Of a stretch of DNA of 14,365 nt, positions 7,450-14,185 are shown one piece after another. The notes below the pieces were generated by a model. That model saw only the letters and a list, made by a program, of their open reading frames with translations, was not told the DNA's origin and did not search any database. Within the stretch, counting starts at the first letter, position 1. Each line of letters starts with the position of its first letter. Source of the DNA: Planctomycetaceae bacterium (GTDB lineage: Bacteria; Planctomycetota; Planctomycetia; Planctomycetales; Planctomycetaceae); NCBI GenBank assembly GCA_003445035.1, contig DLVV01000377.1, positions 1-14,365 of the forward strand. Direction: 5' to 3'. The position numbers were made by a program, and so were the translations under genes.

Positions 7450-8181
7450 CTAGCCGGCAAACAGGGTGCGGCGGATTTGTTCGAGTCGTTCGGTGATGAA
7501 TGCGAGGACGGGGTCGGCCGTGGTGTCGAAGTAGTCCCAGCAGTGGCCCAACCGGTGTGACTCGAAGGCCGTGGTGCGAGGAATCCCCGAGGAAGCGAGC
7601 TTGCCGGCCAGGCGTTCGACTCCCTCGTACCAGTCCCGGTCGTCGGTGTCACAGGCGAGCAGTTGGTGAGTCGGCCAGGCGAGCGGATTGAGATGCAGGG
7701 GGACGGTTTGCTGGCGGGCCTCCTCGGCGCTCTCGTACCAGTCGTCCAACGGCAGGCCCAGCCCGTGCAACTTGTGGAAATCGATCGTCGGGGCCACCGC
7801 GGCCACGACCGGGTAATCCCGCGAGTGCCGGTAGGCCAATCCCAACGCGGCCTCTCCCCCCAGGCTGACTCCTGCGACCGCGAGACCTGTCGGACCGGTG
7901 TCCCACTTGGATCGCAATTCCGTCACCACGTCGTGGTGGAGCCATTCCAGCGGAGTGCGATCGCCGATGGGGTCGGCGGCGTCCAACCACCAGCCGTTTC
8001 CCGTCAGCGGACACGCGGCACGCAGGCCGGATTGTTCGAGCGAGGCGGTCCAGGAAGCGCTTTGAGCGAGAGTCTTGCCCGAGTGGCCCGGCAGGAACAA
8101 CAGGCCGGCGGACCCGAGGGGCGTCGACGGTTCGAACAACTCGATCTCGCCGCCGGGTACTTTGAGGTGACTCCAGGACAT
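7450..8181 (-). CDS. Alpha/beta hydrolase (esterase-like)
   Basis: The 243-residue product has the alpha/beta hydrolase pattern: a LLFLPGHSG strand and oxyanion-type loop near residue 28, the nucleophile elbow GVSLGG with Ser 106, an acidic candidate in ACDTDDRDWYEG (Asp 178, 180 or 181), and the catalytic His 213 in LGHCWDYF. There is no signal peptide, so it should be cytoplasmic. The substrate is not evident. The general shape fits carboxylesterase, esterase D or dienelactone-hydrolase relatives. It starts at an ATG with only a weak ribosome site and is transcribed away from the hypoxanthine phosphoribosyltransferase gene. Its 3' end faces the OstA/LptA-like gene across 18 bases, where I see no convincing terminator. 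Confidence 0.8.
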   Translation of the reverse strand: MSWSHLKVPGGEIELFEPSTPLGSAGLLFLPGHSGKTLAQSASWTASLEQSGLRAACPLTGNGWWLDAADPIGDRTPLEWLHHDVVTELRSKWDTGPTGLAVAGVSLGGEAALGLAYRHSRDYPVVAAVAPTIDFHKLHGLGLPLDDWYESAEEARQQTVPLHLNPLAWPTHQLLACDTDDRDWYEGVERLAGKLASSGIPRTTAFESHRLGHCWDYFDTTADPVLAFITERLEQIRRTLFAG

Positions 8182-8205
8182 CTCGTTGGGGTGTCTCGGG
8201 GGTTG

Positions 8206-8232
8206 ATCGGGTGAATTCGAACTCGACCCGAT
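8206..8232. repeat. Perfect inverted repeat over the hydrolase promoter, possible operator
   Basis: ATCGGGT (8206-8212) and ACCCGAT (8226-8232) are perfect 7-base arms around a 13-base spacer. The repeat covers the predicted start of transcription and part of the -10 box of the minus-strand hydrolase gene, the usual place for a repressor site. Short GATCGGG strings are common in this DNA, so chance is not excluded. Confidence 0.35.
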
Positions 8233-8236
8233 TGTA
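8231..8236 (-). promoter_or_regulatory. Candidate -10 box (TACAAT) for the hydrolase gene
   Basis: TACAAT on the minus strand matches 5 of 6 consensus bases and lies about 50 bases before the ATG at 8181. No good -35 is present at the right distance, so an activator or another sigma factor may be needed, or the site is false. Confidence 0.35.
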
Positions 8237-8259
8237 GCGAACCGTTCGAAGTGGGCGAG

Positions 8260-8288
8260 TTGGCGGAAGGCGCGGCAGTGGCTAGGAT
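8260..8288 (+). promoter_or_regulatory. Predicted sigma70-type promoter of hpt
   Basis: TTGGCG (8260-8265), a 17-base spacer and TAGGAT (8283-8288) lie just before the gene. The predicted transcript has a leader of about 20 bases that includes the ribosome site GGGGAG at 8301-8306. Confidence 0.55.
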
Positions 8289-8315
8289 GGGCCGCGTCCA
8301 GGGGAGCCGACCGCC

Positions 8316-8861
8316 GTGAAGGTGCTGATCGAGGCCGAGGAGATTCGCGAGGCGGTCGAGGCGTTGGGGCAGCGGCTTGCTGCCGATTACGCCGGAAAGA
8401 CGCTGACGGTCGTCGGTGTGCTGACCGGCAGCGTCATGCTGCTGGCCGACCTGGTCCGGGCGATGAATCTCCCCTTGAGAATTTCCCTGATCCGTGCCTC
8501 CAGCTACCGGGGAACCGCGACGCGTCCGGGCGAACTGGAGGTCGACGAGCAACTGCTCGATGATGTTTCCGGTCGTGACGTCTTGCTGGTTGACGACATC
8601 TTCGATTCCGGCCGCACGCTCGACGGACTCCTCGATACGCTTCGCGGACACCACCCGGCCAGTCTCCGGTCAGCCGTGTTGTTGTGGAAGACCGGGCGGA
8701 GCGAGGTCGGAGTGGAACCCGACTATCACTGCTTTCGGATCCCCGATGTCTTCGTCGTAGGCTACGGACTCGACTACAACGGCGAATACCGCTACCTGCC
8801 CCACATTGCCGGACTGGACGACCAGGACCTGGTCGAGCCGAGTGACCTCGGCAGTCACTGA
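8316..8861 (+). CDS. hpt: Hypoxanthine (guanine) phosphoribosyltransferase
   Basis: This purine salvage enzyme joins hypoxanthine or guanine to PRPP, giving IMP or GMP plus pyrophosphate, in the cytoplasm. The 181-residue length is typical for the bacterial family. Visible motifs are the pyrophosphate loop LTGS (about 36-39), the flexible-loop SSYRG (62-66), the PRPP-binding loop VLLVDDIFDSGRTL (89-102) with its paired acidic residues, the base-contacting Lys in LLWKTG (125), and the FVVGYGLDYN segment (146-155) that stacks on the purine and holds a metal-binding Asp. GTG 8316 has GGGGAG nine bases upstream. It stands alone between a divergent hydrolase and the bacterioferritin promoter. Confidence 0.95.
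   Translation: MKVLIEAEEIREAVEALGQRLAADYAGKTLTVVGVLTGSVMLLADLVRAMNLPLRISLIRASSYRGTATRPGELEVDEQLLDDVSGRDVLLVDDIFDSGRTLDGLLDTLRGHHPASLRSAVLLWKTGRSEVGVEPDYHCFRIPDVFVVGYGLDYNGEYRYLPHIAGLDDQDLVEPSDLGSH
8841..8859 (+). terminator. Weak stem-loop at the end of hpt
   Basis: AGTGAC (8841-8846) pairs with GTCACT (8854-8859) around a 7-base loop, ending on the hpt stop codon. There is no T-run after it, so it is at best a weak or factor-dependent terminator. Confidence 0.2.
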
Positions 8862-8884
8862 GACTCGGTTGCAGGCTGAGACTC
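8858..8884 (+). repeat. Direct repeat CTGAGACTC, 18-base period, upstream of bfr
   Basis: CTGAGACTC occurs at 8858-8866 and again at 8876-8884. The second starts 18 bases after the first, and each continues with xG. They lie about 45-70 bases before the bfr -35 box. TGAGACT is also the left half of the Fur-like site in front of bfd, so a shared regulator is conceivable. Confidence 0.4.
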
Positions 8885-8927
8885 CGTGTCAATTCGGTAA
8901 AAGTGCGGTCGCAAGTGGTCGTGGCGC

Positions 8928-8957
8928 TTTACCACCGTCGTGCCAGCGTCCTAGAAT
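8928..8957 (+). promoter_or_regulatory. Predicted sigma70-type promoter of bfr
   Basis: TTTACC (8928-8933), an 18-base spacer and TAGAAT (8952-8957) are followed by the ribosome site AAGGAG (8979-8984), eight bases before ATG 8993. The -35 TTTACC is also the right arm of a GGTAAA...TTTACC inverted repeat whose left arm is at 8896-8901. Confidence 0.6.
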
Positions 8958-8992
8958 TCCGCCTTGAATGGTCCAAGTAAGGAGACAGGCTG

Positions 8993-9478
8993 ATGCAAGG
9001 CAATACACAGGTCATCGAAGCACTCAACGGTGGCCTGACCATCGAACTGACAGCGATCAACCAGTACTTCGTCCAGGCAAAGATGTGCCAGAACTGGGGC
9101 CTGTTGAGACTCGGGGCGAAGCATTTCGAGGAATCTATCGGAGAGATGAAGCATGCTGAGATGCTGATCGATCGGGTCATTTTCCTGGAAGGGACGCCCG
9201 AGATCGCTCGGTACGATGTCATCCGGGTGGGCACCAACGTCAAGGAACAGTTCGAGAACGACCTCGAGCTGGAGACCAAGGGAGTCAACGCCTACAACGC
9301 GGCGATCGCGTTGTGCATCGAGACCAACGATGGGGGAAGCCGTGAACTGATGGAGCGAATTTTGGTCGACTCCGAAGAACACGTCGACTGGCTCGAGGCC
9401 CAACTGGAACTGATCGAGACGATCGGGATCGAGAACTACCTCATCACCCAGGTCGGTGAAGAGGATGCGGGCGGCTGA
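8993..9478 (+). CDS. bfr: Bacterioferritin (heme-binding iron storage protein)
   Basis: Bacterioferritin forms 24-subunit shells that oxidise ferrous iron and store it as a ferric mineral in the cytoplasm. The 161 residues align with E. coli Bfr without gaps through the core. The heme ligand Met 52 and the ferroxidase ligands Glu 18, Glu 51, His 54, Glu 94 and His 130 are all present. The expected Glu 127 is Ser here: the local sequence is VDSEEH, where E. coli has RDEEGH. Neighbouring Glu 128 or 129 might compensate, or the centre may work differently. The start has a strong AAGGAG site. The gene faces bfd tail to tail with 20 bases between stops, so storage and release proteins sit together but have separate promoters. 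Confidence 0.95.
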   Translation: MQGNTQVIEALNGGLTIELTAINQYFVQAKMCQNWGLLRLGAKHFEESIGEMKHAEMLIDRVIFLEGTPEIARYDVIRVGTNVKEQFENDLELETKGVNAYNAAIALCIETNDGGSRELMERILVDSEEHVDWLEAQLELIETIGIENYLITQVGEEDAGG

Positions 9479-9498
9479 GAGTTGCCGACGACCGCGGG

Positions 9499-9729
9499 CT
9501 AGTCTTCGAGTAGACGGCGGATCGCCGAGTGACAACCGGTGCAGCCGGTTCCGGCCCGCGTCTCGGACATCACTGCCCTCAAAGAGTCGATCTCACCCAC
9601 GTCGATCGCCAGGCGAATGTCACCTGCCGTGACGCTCAGACAATGGCAAACCACCCGCTCGTCGGCCAATACCGGGAGGACTGGAAAGGTGGACAGTGTC
9701 GGGGATTGGATGATGGTGGCTGTGGCCAT
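9499..9729 (-). CDS. bfd: Bacterioferritin-associated ferredoxin (Bfd-type [2Fe-2S] protein)
   Basis: Bfd binds bacterioferritin and passes electrons to its heme so that stored iron is reduced and released. The 76-residue product has the BFD-like [2Fe-2S] cysteine pattern: CHC at residues 28 and 30, 32 residues, then CTGC at 63 and 66. It ends in a short basic helix (HSAIRRLLED). About 25 residues precede the first Cys, against about 3 in E. coli Bfd, so there is a Thr/Pro-rich N-terminal extension. I chose ATG 9729; an in-frame TTG at 9771 would add 14 residues, and neither start has a clear ribosome site. A Fur-like box lies over the predicted start of transcription, which fits expression when iron is scarce. 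Confidence 0.88.
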   Translation of the reverse strand: MATATIIQSPTLSTFPVLPVLADERVVCHCLSVTAGDIRLAIDVGEIDSLRAVMSETRAGTGCTGCHSAIRRLLED

Positions 9730-9786
9730 GTGATCGCGAGCAGATTTCTGGAGTAGCTGGCAGGAACGCAATCCGGTGCCGCTTGT

Positions 9787-9801
9787 TGAGACTGAATCTC
9801 A
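9787..9801 (-). promoter_or_regulatory. Fur-box-like operator upstream of bfd
   Basis: TGAGACTGAATCTCA has the 7-1-7 Fur layout and matches 11 of 15 positions of TGATAATGATTATCA. It lies within the perfect dyad TTGAGA-N5-TCTCAA at 9786-9802. It begins about 9 bases downstream of the bfd -10 box and so covers the predicted start of transcription, where bound Fur-iron would block RNA polymerase. bfd is iron-repressed through Fur in several bacteria; here this is inferred. Confidence 0.55.
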
Positions 9802-9810
9802 ATACCTGCG

Positions 9811-9838
9811 ATTCTACTGGCATCTGTAGCGAAGTCAA
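9811..9838 (-). promoter_or_regulatory. Predicted sigma70-type promoter of bfd
   Basis: On the minus strand, TTGACT (9838 down to 9833), a 16-base spacer and TAGAAT (9816 down to 9811) each match 5 of 6 consensus bases. Transcription would start near 9804, leaving a leader of about 75 bases to ATG 9729. Confidence 0.65.
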
Positions 9839-9887
9839 CCGATCAGTGGTCTCGGTAGTCACCCGGATAGCCAGAGATCACCGCTTG

Positions 9888-9916
9888 TTGACAGTTAAAA
9901 AATGAGGTCATAAGAT
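9888..9916 (+). promoter_or_regulatory. Strong sigma70-type promoter of the toroid/Exb gene group
   Basis: TTGACA (9888-9893) is a perfect -35, with a 17-base spacer and TAAGAT (9911-9916). It is divergent from the bfd promoter, with about 50 bases between the two -35 boxes. It is the only good promoter seen before the co-directional genes from 10048 to the window end. The whole 9730-10047 gap (318 bases) holds just these two promoters, the Fur-like site and an untranslated leader of about 125 bases that contains a CCT-repeat run at 10021-10032. Confidence 0.7.
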
Positions 9917-10047
9917 GCTTCTAGAGTCCATCGGGCTCTTGTTGATTTGGCTCTGACGGAGTCGCGTTGGTAGTGGGCCCTGTTCTGGGCTGGTTCAGTT
10001 CGCACTGGAGCCAAGTCGAACCTCCTCCTCCTCTCACACCGCCACAA

Positions 10048-11955
10048 ATGGCCAGGCTGGATATGTTGGACCACCGGCGAAGGCACTTGCGCCGAAGTGC
10101 GGGGGCACGGACGGGCTGGCTGATTCGCTGTGCCGTGTTGGTGGGGCTGAGCATTGTTGTGACGGTCCCGTGTCGCGCGGCGCACCCGGATGATCCTCCG
10201 ATCAAGGCGGCGATCGAAAAGGGTGTGGCCTACTTGAGGGCGAAGGCGGGCGGCCAGTTCGGTGGGTACAACGCGTTGTGCATCTACGCGATGCTCAAGG
10301 CGAAGGTCAAAGCGAGTGATCCGGCGATCACGGGTGTGGTGGCCAAGATTCTCCAGAAGATCCAGAACTCCGGTTCCTACAAGCCACCCGAACACCATGT
10401 CTATGAGGCGGGTGTTGATCTGATGGCACTCGAGGCGGCTGATGGCGAGAAGCACAAGGAGGCGATCGCCTCGATCGTGAAGTACCTGTTGGCCGAGCAG
10501 TTGCCCAACGGCAGTTGGGATTACCCGGCCAAGAACAACGACGGCGACACGTCGATCACCCAGTATGCGGTGCTGGGCCTGTGGGCCGCACGGCGTGCGG
10601 GGGTGGAGGTGCCCACGGACGCCTGGAACCGTGCGGCGCAGTGGTACATCAAGACGCAACTCAAGGGAAAAGGTGGAGGGGCCTTCTCCTATCACCCGGC
10701 GGCCCAGGTTGCCGGTGATCTCGACCGCAATCCCAGCCACAGCATGACGGCTGCCGGAGCCGGCAGCCTGATGGTGACCAAGTTGTTCCTGCATCCCAAC
10801 TCCAAGGGATTGGGAGCTCCCCCGAAGCCGAAGACTCCCGAGGCCCAGGCCGCTCCGTCGGGCCGCGCCAAGTTCGGCGTGTTGCAGTCGATCGATTTCG
10901 AGAAGCTCGAGGACAACAAGAAGAAGGTCCAGGCCGAGCCGGAGGCCAAGAAGCCGGAACCCGCCGGGGCGCGGGTGGCGGCCGGCAACATTAACGGAAG
11001 CGTCAAGGGTGGTGCCGCCTGGTTGGCTCGCAACTACACCGTCGTCGAGGTCAAGGGACTGCAGAAGTGGCCCCTGTATTACCTGTACGCTCTCGAGCGG
11101 ATGTGTGCGTTGGCCGAGATCGACAAGTTGGGTGACCGCGACTGGTATGCCGACGGCGCGGCCTACCTGGTGGGGGCCCAGAAGCCCGACGGCAGTTGGA
11201 TGGGACAGGGAGCTGCCGTCGGTGCGAAGACGGGTTCACCGGAAGGGACCGCTTTTGCGGTGTTGTTCCTGACCAAGTCGACAGCCCGGATCCTCAACAA
11301 GCAACTCGGTGCCCCCGATCCCCTCGGGGCCGGGATGCAGGCTGGTGGCCGGGGACTTTCGGGAGACTTGTCGCTGGTCGAGGAGAAGAACGGGCGGATC
11401 GAGCAGAAGAAGGTCGTGCTGCCGATCGACAAGCTGCTGGCCGAACTCGAGAATCCCAAGACGCTCAACGTCAACGATGCACAGAAGGCGCTGGTCGAGG
11501 CGGTGCAGATCGGAGATCGTGAGAAACTGATCGGCCAGAAGGAACGACTGAAGGTTCTCGCCCGCCACCGCGACGGAGAGATCCGGCGGACGGCATTCTG
11601 GGCCCTGGGGCGTTGCGAGGACCTCTCGGTGGTCCCGCTGCTGCTGGAGGGACTGGCCGAGGACGACGTGGGAGTGATGATGGAAGCTCGCAACGCGCTC
11701 TGCACCTTGGTCCGGAAACCTCGCGGGATATTCGTGCAGGGACGTCCGTTGCCAGCCAATCCCGCCGACAACATCCCCGACACCGCTTCCGCCGATCAGA
11801 AGAAACGGGCCATCACGGACTGGCAACAGAAGGTCCGGGCCAACTGGCGCGACTGGCATTTCAGGTTCCGTCGCTACCAGGAACGAGACGATCTCGATGA
11901 ACTGATCTTCTCTTCTCCGAAAAACAACAATCGCAGGCTCCCTCCCAGTCGTTGA
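10048..11955 (+). CDS. Secreted alpha/alpha-toroid (prenyltransferase/squalene oxidase repeat) protein with HEAT-like C-terminus
   Basis: The product is 635 residues. It opens with an Arg-rich segment, a hydrophobic core (about 24-40) and CRAA near residue 43, a signal peptide with likely cleavage. Two QW-like repeats follow: LPNGSWDY (about 152-159) with DGDTSITQYAVLGLWAA (165-181), and QKPDGSWMGQ (378-387) with a matching helix. These mark the fold of terpene cyclases and alpha2-macroglobulin-type domains. The cyclase motif DxDD is absent (DGDT instead), and a Lys/Glu/Pro/Ala linker of about 60 residues splits the two halves, so cyclase activity is unlikely. Residues about 498-556 look like HEAT repeats. 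The C-terminus is basic. I chose ATG 10048; TTG 9967, five bases after a GGAG, is an alternative adding 27 residues. It leads a run with ExbB/ExbD genes, so a periplasmic partner role is inferred. Confidence 0.75.
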   Translation: MARLDMLDHRRRHLRRSAGARTGWLIRCAVLVGLSIVVTVPCRAAHPDDPPIKAAIEKGVAYLRAKAGGQFGGYNALCIYAMLKAKVKASDPAITGVVAKILQKIQNSGSYKPPEHHVYEAGVDLMALEAADGEKHKEAIASIVKYLLAEQLPNGSWDYPAKNNDGDTSITQYAVLGLWAARRAGVEVPTDAWNRAAQWYIKTQLKGKGGGAFSYHPAAQVAGDLDRNPSHSMTAAGAGSLMVTKLFLHPNSKGLGAPPKPKTPEAQAAPSGRAKFGVLQSIDFEKLEDNKKKVQAEPEAKKPEPAGARVAAGNINGSVKGGAAWLARNYTVVEVKGLQKWPLYYLYALERMCALAEIDKLGDRDWYADGAAYLVGAQKPDGSWMGQGAAVGAKTGSPEGTAFAVLFLTKSTARILNKQLGAPDPLGAGMQAGGRGLSGDLSLVEEKNGRIEQKKVVLPIDKLLAELENPKTLNVNDAQKALVEAVQIGDREKLIGQKERLKVLARHRDGEIRRTAFWALGRCEDLSVVPLLLEGLAEDDVGVMMEARNALCTLVRKPRGIFVQGRPLPANPADNIPDTASADQKKRAITDWQQKVRANWRDWHFRFRRYQERDDLDELIFSSPKNNNRRLPPSR

Positions 11956-11998
11956 TTGATCCTCCACGCCCATCGGGCAAACACCGGACAGATTCTCG

Positions 11999-12952
11999 AT
12001 GGCCAAGCGAAGGTCCTCCAAGCCGAAACCGCAACCCGTGAAGCGGCGTGCGTCGACCCAGGGTGGCAAGCGTCGGCGTTCGGTGGCCAGCCCGGTGATG
12101 GCGGTGACCCGCTTCGAGCAGGTCTCGAGCCTGATGATCTCGATCGTCGTCGGACTGGTGGCCGCGACCATCGTGACCTTCGCCCTGTGGCTGTCGACAG
12201 TTGAGGCCGAGGAGGTGGGGCCGGCCGAGATGGAGATGATCGAACTGGCCGGCGGCGTTGATGACGGGAACCCGGACGAGACACTGAAGGTGGAGTCGCC
12301 TGAAGAGGAGATCGAGGATCCCGCGCTCACCGAGGAGGAGACCGACGAGACCGAGATCGAGGAGGTCTTCGAGAACGTTGTGGAACTTTCCGACAATGCC
12401 GCCGAACAGGTCGAGCAGCAGTTCGAGACACAGGCCCAGAACAGCGGCAAGGTGGGCAGCAAGGCCGGAACCGGCAGCCGGCCGCTGGGGTCCGGACCCG
12501 GCGAAGGGGGCATCCCCCGGCACCAGCGATGGTTCATCCGCTTCGCCCAGGGCAGTTCGCTCAACGAGTACGCCAAGCAACTCGACTTCTTCGGCATCGA
12601 ACTCGGGGCTCTCTTCCCCGCGCAGAAGCGACTGGTGTACGTCAAAAACTTCAGCAGCAAGCCGGTTCGCCGCAACGTGATGACCGGGGCCAACGAGAAG
12701 CGGCTGTACATGAACTGGCAGAGCGGCAGCCTGAGGAAGACCGATCATCAGTTGTTCAAGCGGACCGGGATCAACACCCAGGGGGCGATGGTCCTGCACT
12801 TCTACCCGTCGTCCACCGAGAACATGCTGGCCAAGCTCGAGAAGGAATTCCGCAACCGGAACGTCAAGACGATTCGTCGTACCATCTTCTCAGTCCGCAA
12901 GAGAGGGAAGGGATACCGTTTCCTGGTAACCCGCCAGACTTACCTGCGGTGA
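11999..12952 (+). CDS. Single-pass membrane protein with TonB/TolA-like layout
   Basis: I do not recognise the family. The 317 residues have a clear order: a very basic cytoplasmic end (1-40), one membrane segment (about 44-66), a strongly acidic stretch (about 70-125, rich in Glu/Asp), a Gly/Ser linker (150-172), and a basic folded C-terminal domain (173-317) containing WFIRFAQG, LYMNW and MVLHFYPSS. TonB and TolA share this plan of an N-terminal anchor, an extended periplasmic spacer and a C-terminal domain, and they work with ExbB/ExbD or TolQ/TolR. The genes directly after this one are exactly that pair. The usual Pro-Lys/Pro-Glu spacer and the TonB C-terminal motif are not seen, so homology is not claimed. 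The gene follows the toroid gene by 43 bases. ATG 11999 lacks a clear ribosome site. Confidence 0.7.
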   Translation: MAKRRSSKPKPQPVKRRASTQGGKRRRSVASPVMAVTRFEQVSSLMISIVVGLVAATIVTFALWLSTVEAEEVGPAEMEMIELAGGVDDGNPDETLKVESPEEEIEDPALTEEETDETEIEEVFENVVELSDNAAEQVEQQFETQAQNSGKVGSKAGTGSRPLGSGPGEGGIPRHQRWFIRFAQGSSLNEYAKQLDFFGIELGALFPAQKRLVYVKNFSSKPVRRNVMTGANEKRLYMNWQSGSLRKTDHQLFKRTGINTQGAMVLHFYPSSTENMLAKLEKEFRNRNVKTIRRTIFSVRKRGKGYRFLVTRQTYLR

Positions 12953-13041
12953 TTTCGTTACCGAACAACCCCGTCAACGTGCAGCCAGCGACAAGCTGAA
13001 GATTCTCTCATCCCGACAAAGCCTCTGAAGAACCACGATCC

Positions 13042-13707
13042 ATGGAAGTCCTCTATCAAGTTCTCGAAGTTGCCGACAAGGTGATCTACGCGACGCTCGG
13101 CATCACCGCGATGTTTGGCATCTTCACCGTGATCATGGTCACCCGCCGTATTGCCCAGAAGCGATTTGCCAGACCGGCCCAGGCCGAGTCGTTTCTCGAG
13201 GAGGTCCATGACAACCTGAAGTCGGGCAACACCGAGGCGGTGGTCGAATTGTGCGACTCGCCGCGGTACTGGTCGAAGGCCGTGCCGCAGTTGATCGTGC
13301 TCGCGATACAGAATCTCGATCGTCCCGCCAACAAGGTTCGCCGGTTGATGGCCGAGAGGTTCGAAACCGACGTGTTGGCCGACCTGGAATACCGTGCCGG
13401 GTGGATTGCGACCGTGGTCAAGAGCGCTCCGATGCTGGGGCTGTTGGGGACCGTGATCGGCATGATCAACGCCTTTCAGACCATCGCCGGCAGCGGAAAA
13501 CAGGGCGTGGACCCCTCGGCATTGGCTGACGACATCGGCGTGGCGCTGTTCACCACCGCGATCGGACTGACCGTGGCCATTCCGATGACCGTGTTGGGCG
13601 CGATGGTCAGTGTCCGTATCGGCAAGCTCTCCGACGGTGTCCAGGAACAGGTCGGCCGCTTCGTGGATGACCTGGATGCGATTCGAGCCAGTGGAAAGGG
13701 AGCCTGA
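13042..13707 (+). CDS. exbB: MotA/TolQ/ExbB-type proton channel protein
   Basis: This inner-membrane subunit forms the channel that lets protons drive a partner protein in the periplasm. The 221 residues show the family plan: TM1 about 15-34, a cytoplasmic loop of about 90 residues, TM2 about 124-148 with APMLGLLGTVIGMINAF, and TM3 about 166-190 with ALFTTAIGLTVAIP. The last two are signature stretches lining the pore. ExbD follows two bases after the stop, so the two are surely co-transcribed. No ligand-specific feature tells ExbB from TolQ; exbB is used as a family name. The 89-base gap upstream holds no clear promoter. Confidence 0.92.
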   Translation: MEVLYQVLEVADKVIYATLGITAMFGIFTVIMVTRRIAQKRFARPAQAESFLEEVHDNLKSGNTEAVVELCDSPRYWSKAVPQLIVLAIQNLDRPANKVRRLMAERFETDVLADLEYRAGWIATVVKSAPMLGLLGTVIGMINAFQTIAGSGKQGVDPSALADDIGVALFTTAIGLTVAIPMTVLGAMVSVRIGKLSDGVQEQVGRFVDDLDAIRASGKGA

Positions 13708-13709
13708 GA

Positions 13710-14168
13710 GTGGCACGCCAATCCAGCTCGAATGATCCCGACGCGGCTTTCACCAAGCAGCGGAGCAGCAACGACGCCGATCTCGACATCACACCGATGA
13801 TCGACGTCACGTTCCTGTTGCTGATCTTCTTCATGGTCACCTCGACGATGAAGCCCGATGAGGTGCTTGATATCCCCACGTCCGTGCACGGACTCGGGGT
13901 TGAAGCCAACTCGGCCACCCTGATCACCATCTCGGCCGGCGAACCTCCCATGATCAACCTCGTCGAAGAAAAGAGTCTGACCGACGATCCCGAATTGGTC
14001 GGGCCGTACGTCAGAGCGGGCATGGACAACGGGAGCCGACACGTGATCATCAAGGCTGAACGCCTGGTTCGGCATGGCTTCGTCCAGAAGGTGACCCGGG
14101 AAGCCAATAACGTGATCAAGGAATTTGACGGAGCCAAGTTCTCGATCGCCGTTGAAGACAAACCCTAG
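13710..14168 (+). CDS. exbD: ExbD/TolR-type protein
   Basis: ExbD is the partner of ExbB; its single membrane helix carries the Asp that is protonated during energy transfer. The 152 residues have a polar cytoplasmic N-terminus, DITPMIDVTFLLLIFFMV with the key Asp 32, one membrane segment (about 32-46), and a periplasmic domain of about 100 residues. GTG 13710 has AAGGGAG (13696-13702) seven bases upstream, inside the end of exbB, so translation is likely coupled. Many planctomycete clusters have two ExbD copies. Only one is visible, as the next gene is a zinc-ribbon protein. Confidence 0.92.
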   Translation: MARQSSSNDPDAAFTKQRSSNDADLDITPMIDVTFLLLIFFMVTSTMKPDEVLDIPTSVHGLGVEANSATLITISAGEPPMINLVEEKSLTDDPELVGPYVRAGMDNGSRHVIIKAERLVRHGFVQKVTREANNVIKEFDGAKFSIAVEDKP

Positions 14169-14185
14169 ATTCCAACCGCACCGAA

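Noticed and set aside
10021..10032. CCT repeat run, similar to the anti-Shine-Dalgarno sequence
   Set aside because: It may be untranslated leader or a run of Pro codons if the start is at 9967. No complementary partner was found nearby, so no regulatory claim is made.
10048..11955. Squalene-hopene cyclase
   Set aside because: DxDD is missing, a signal peptide is present, and the fold is interrupted by a long charged linker; the operon context is ExbB/ExbD, not hopanoid genes.
11236..12799. Long minus-strand open frames (491 and 312 codons) opposite the toroid and single-pass genes
   Set aside because: They are antisense to well-supported genes, show Ser/Arg/His-rich low-complexity translation with no domain, and have no ribosome site. 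Long antisense frames are expected in GC-rich coding DNA.
11999..12952. Calling the single-pass protein TonB or TolA
   Set aside because: Only the layout and gene context fit; no TonB C-terminal motif or Pro-Lys/Pro-Glu spacer is visible.
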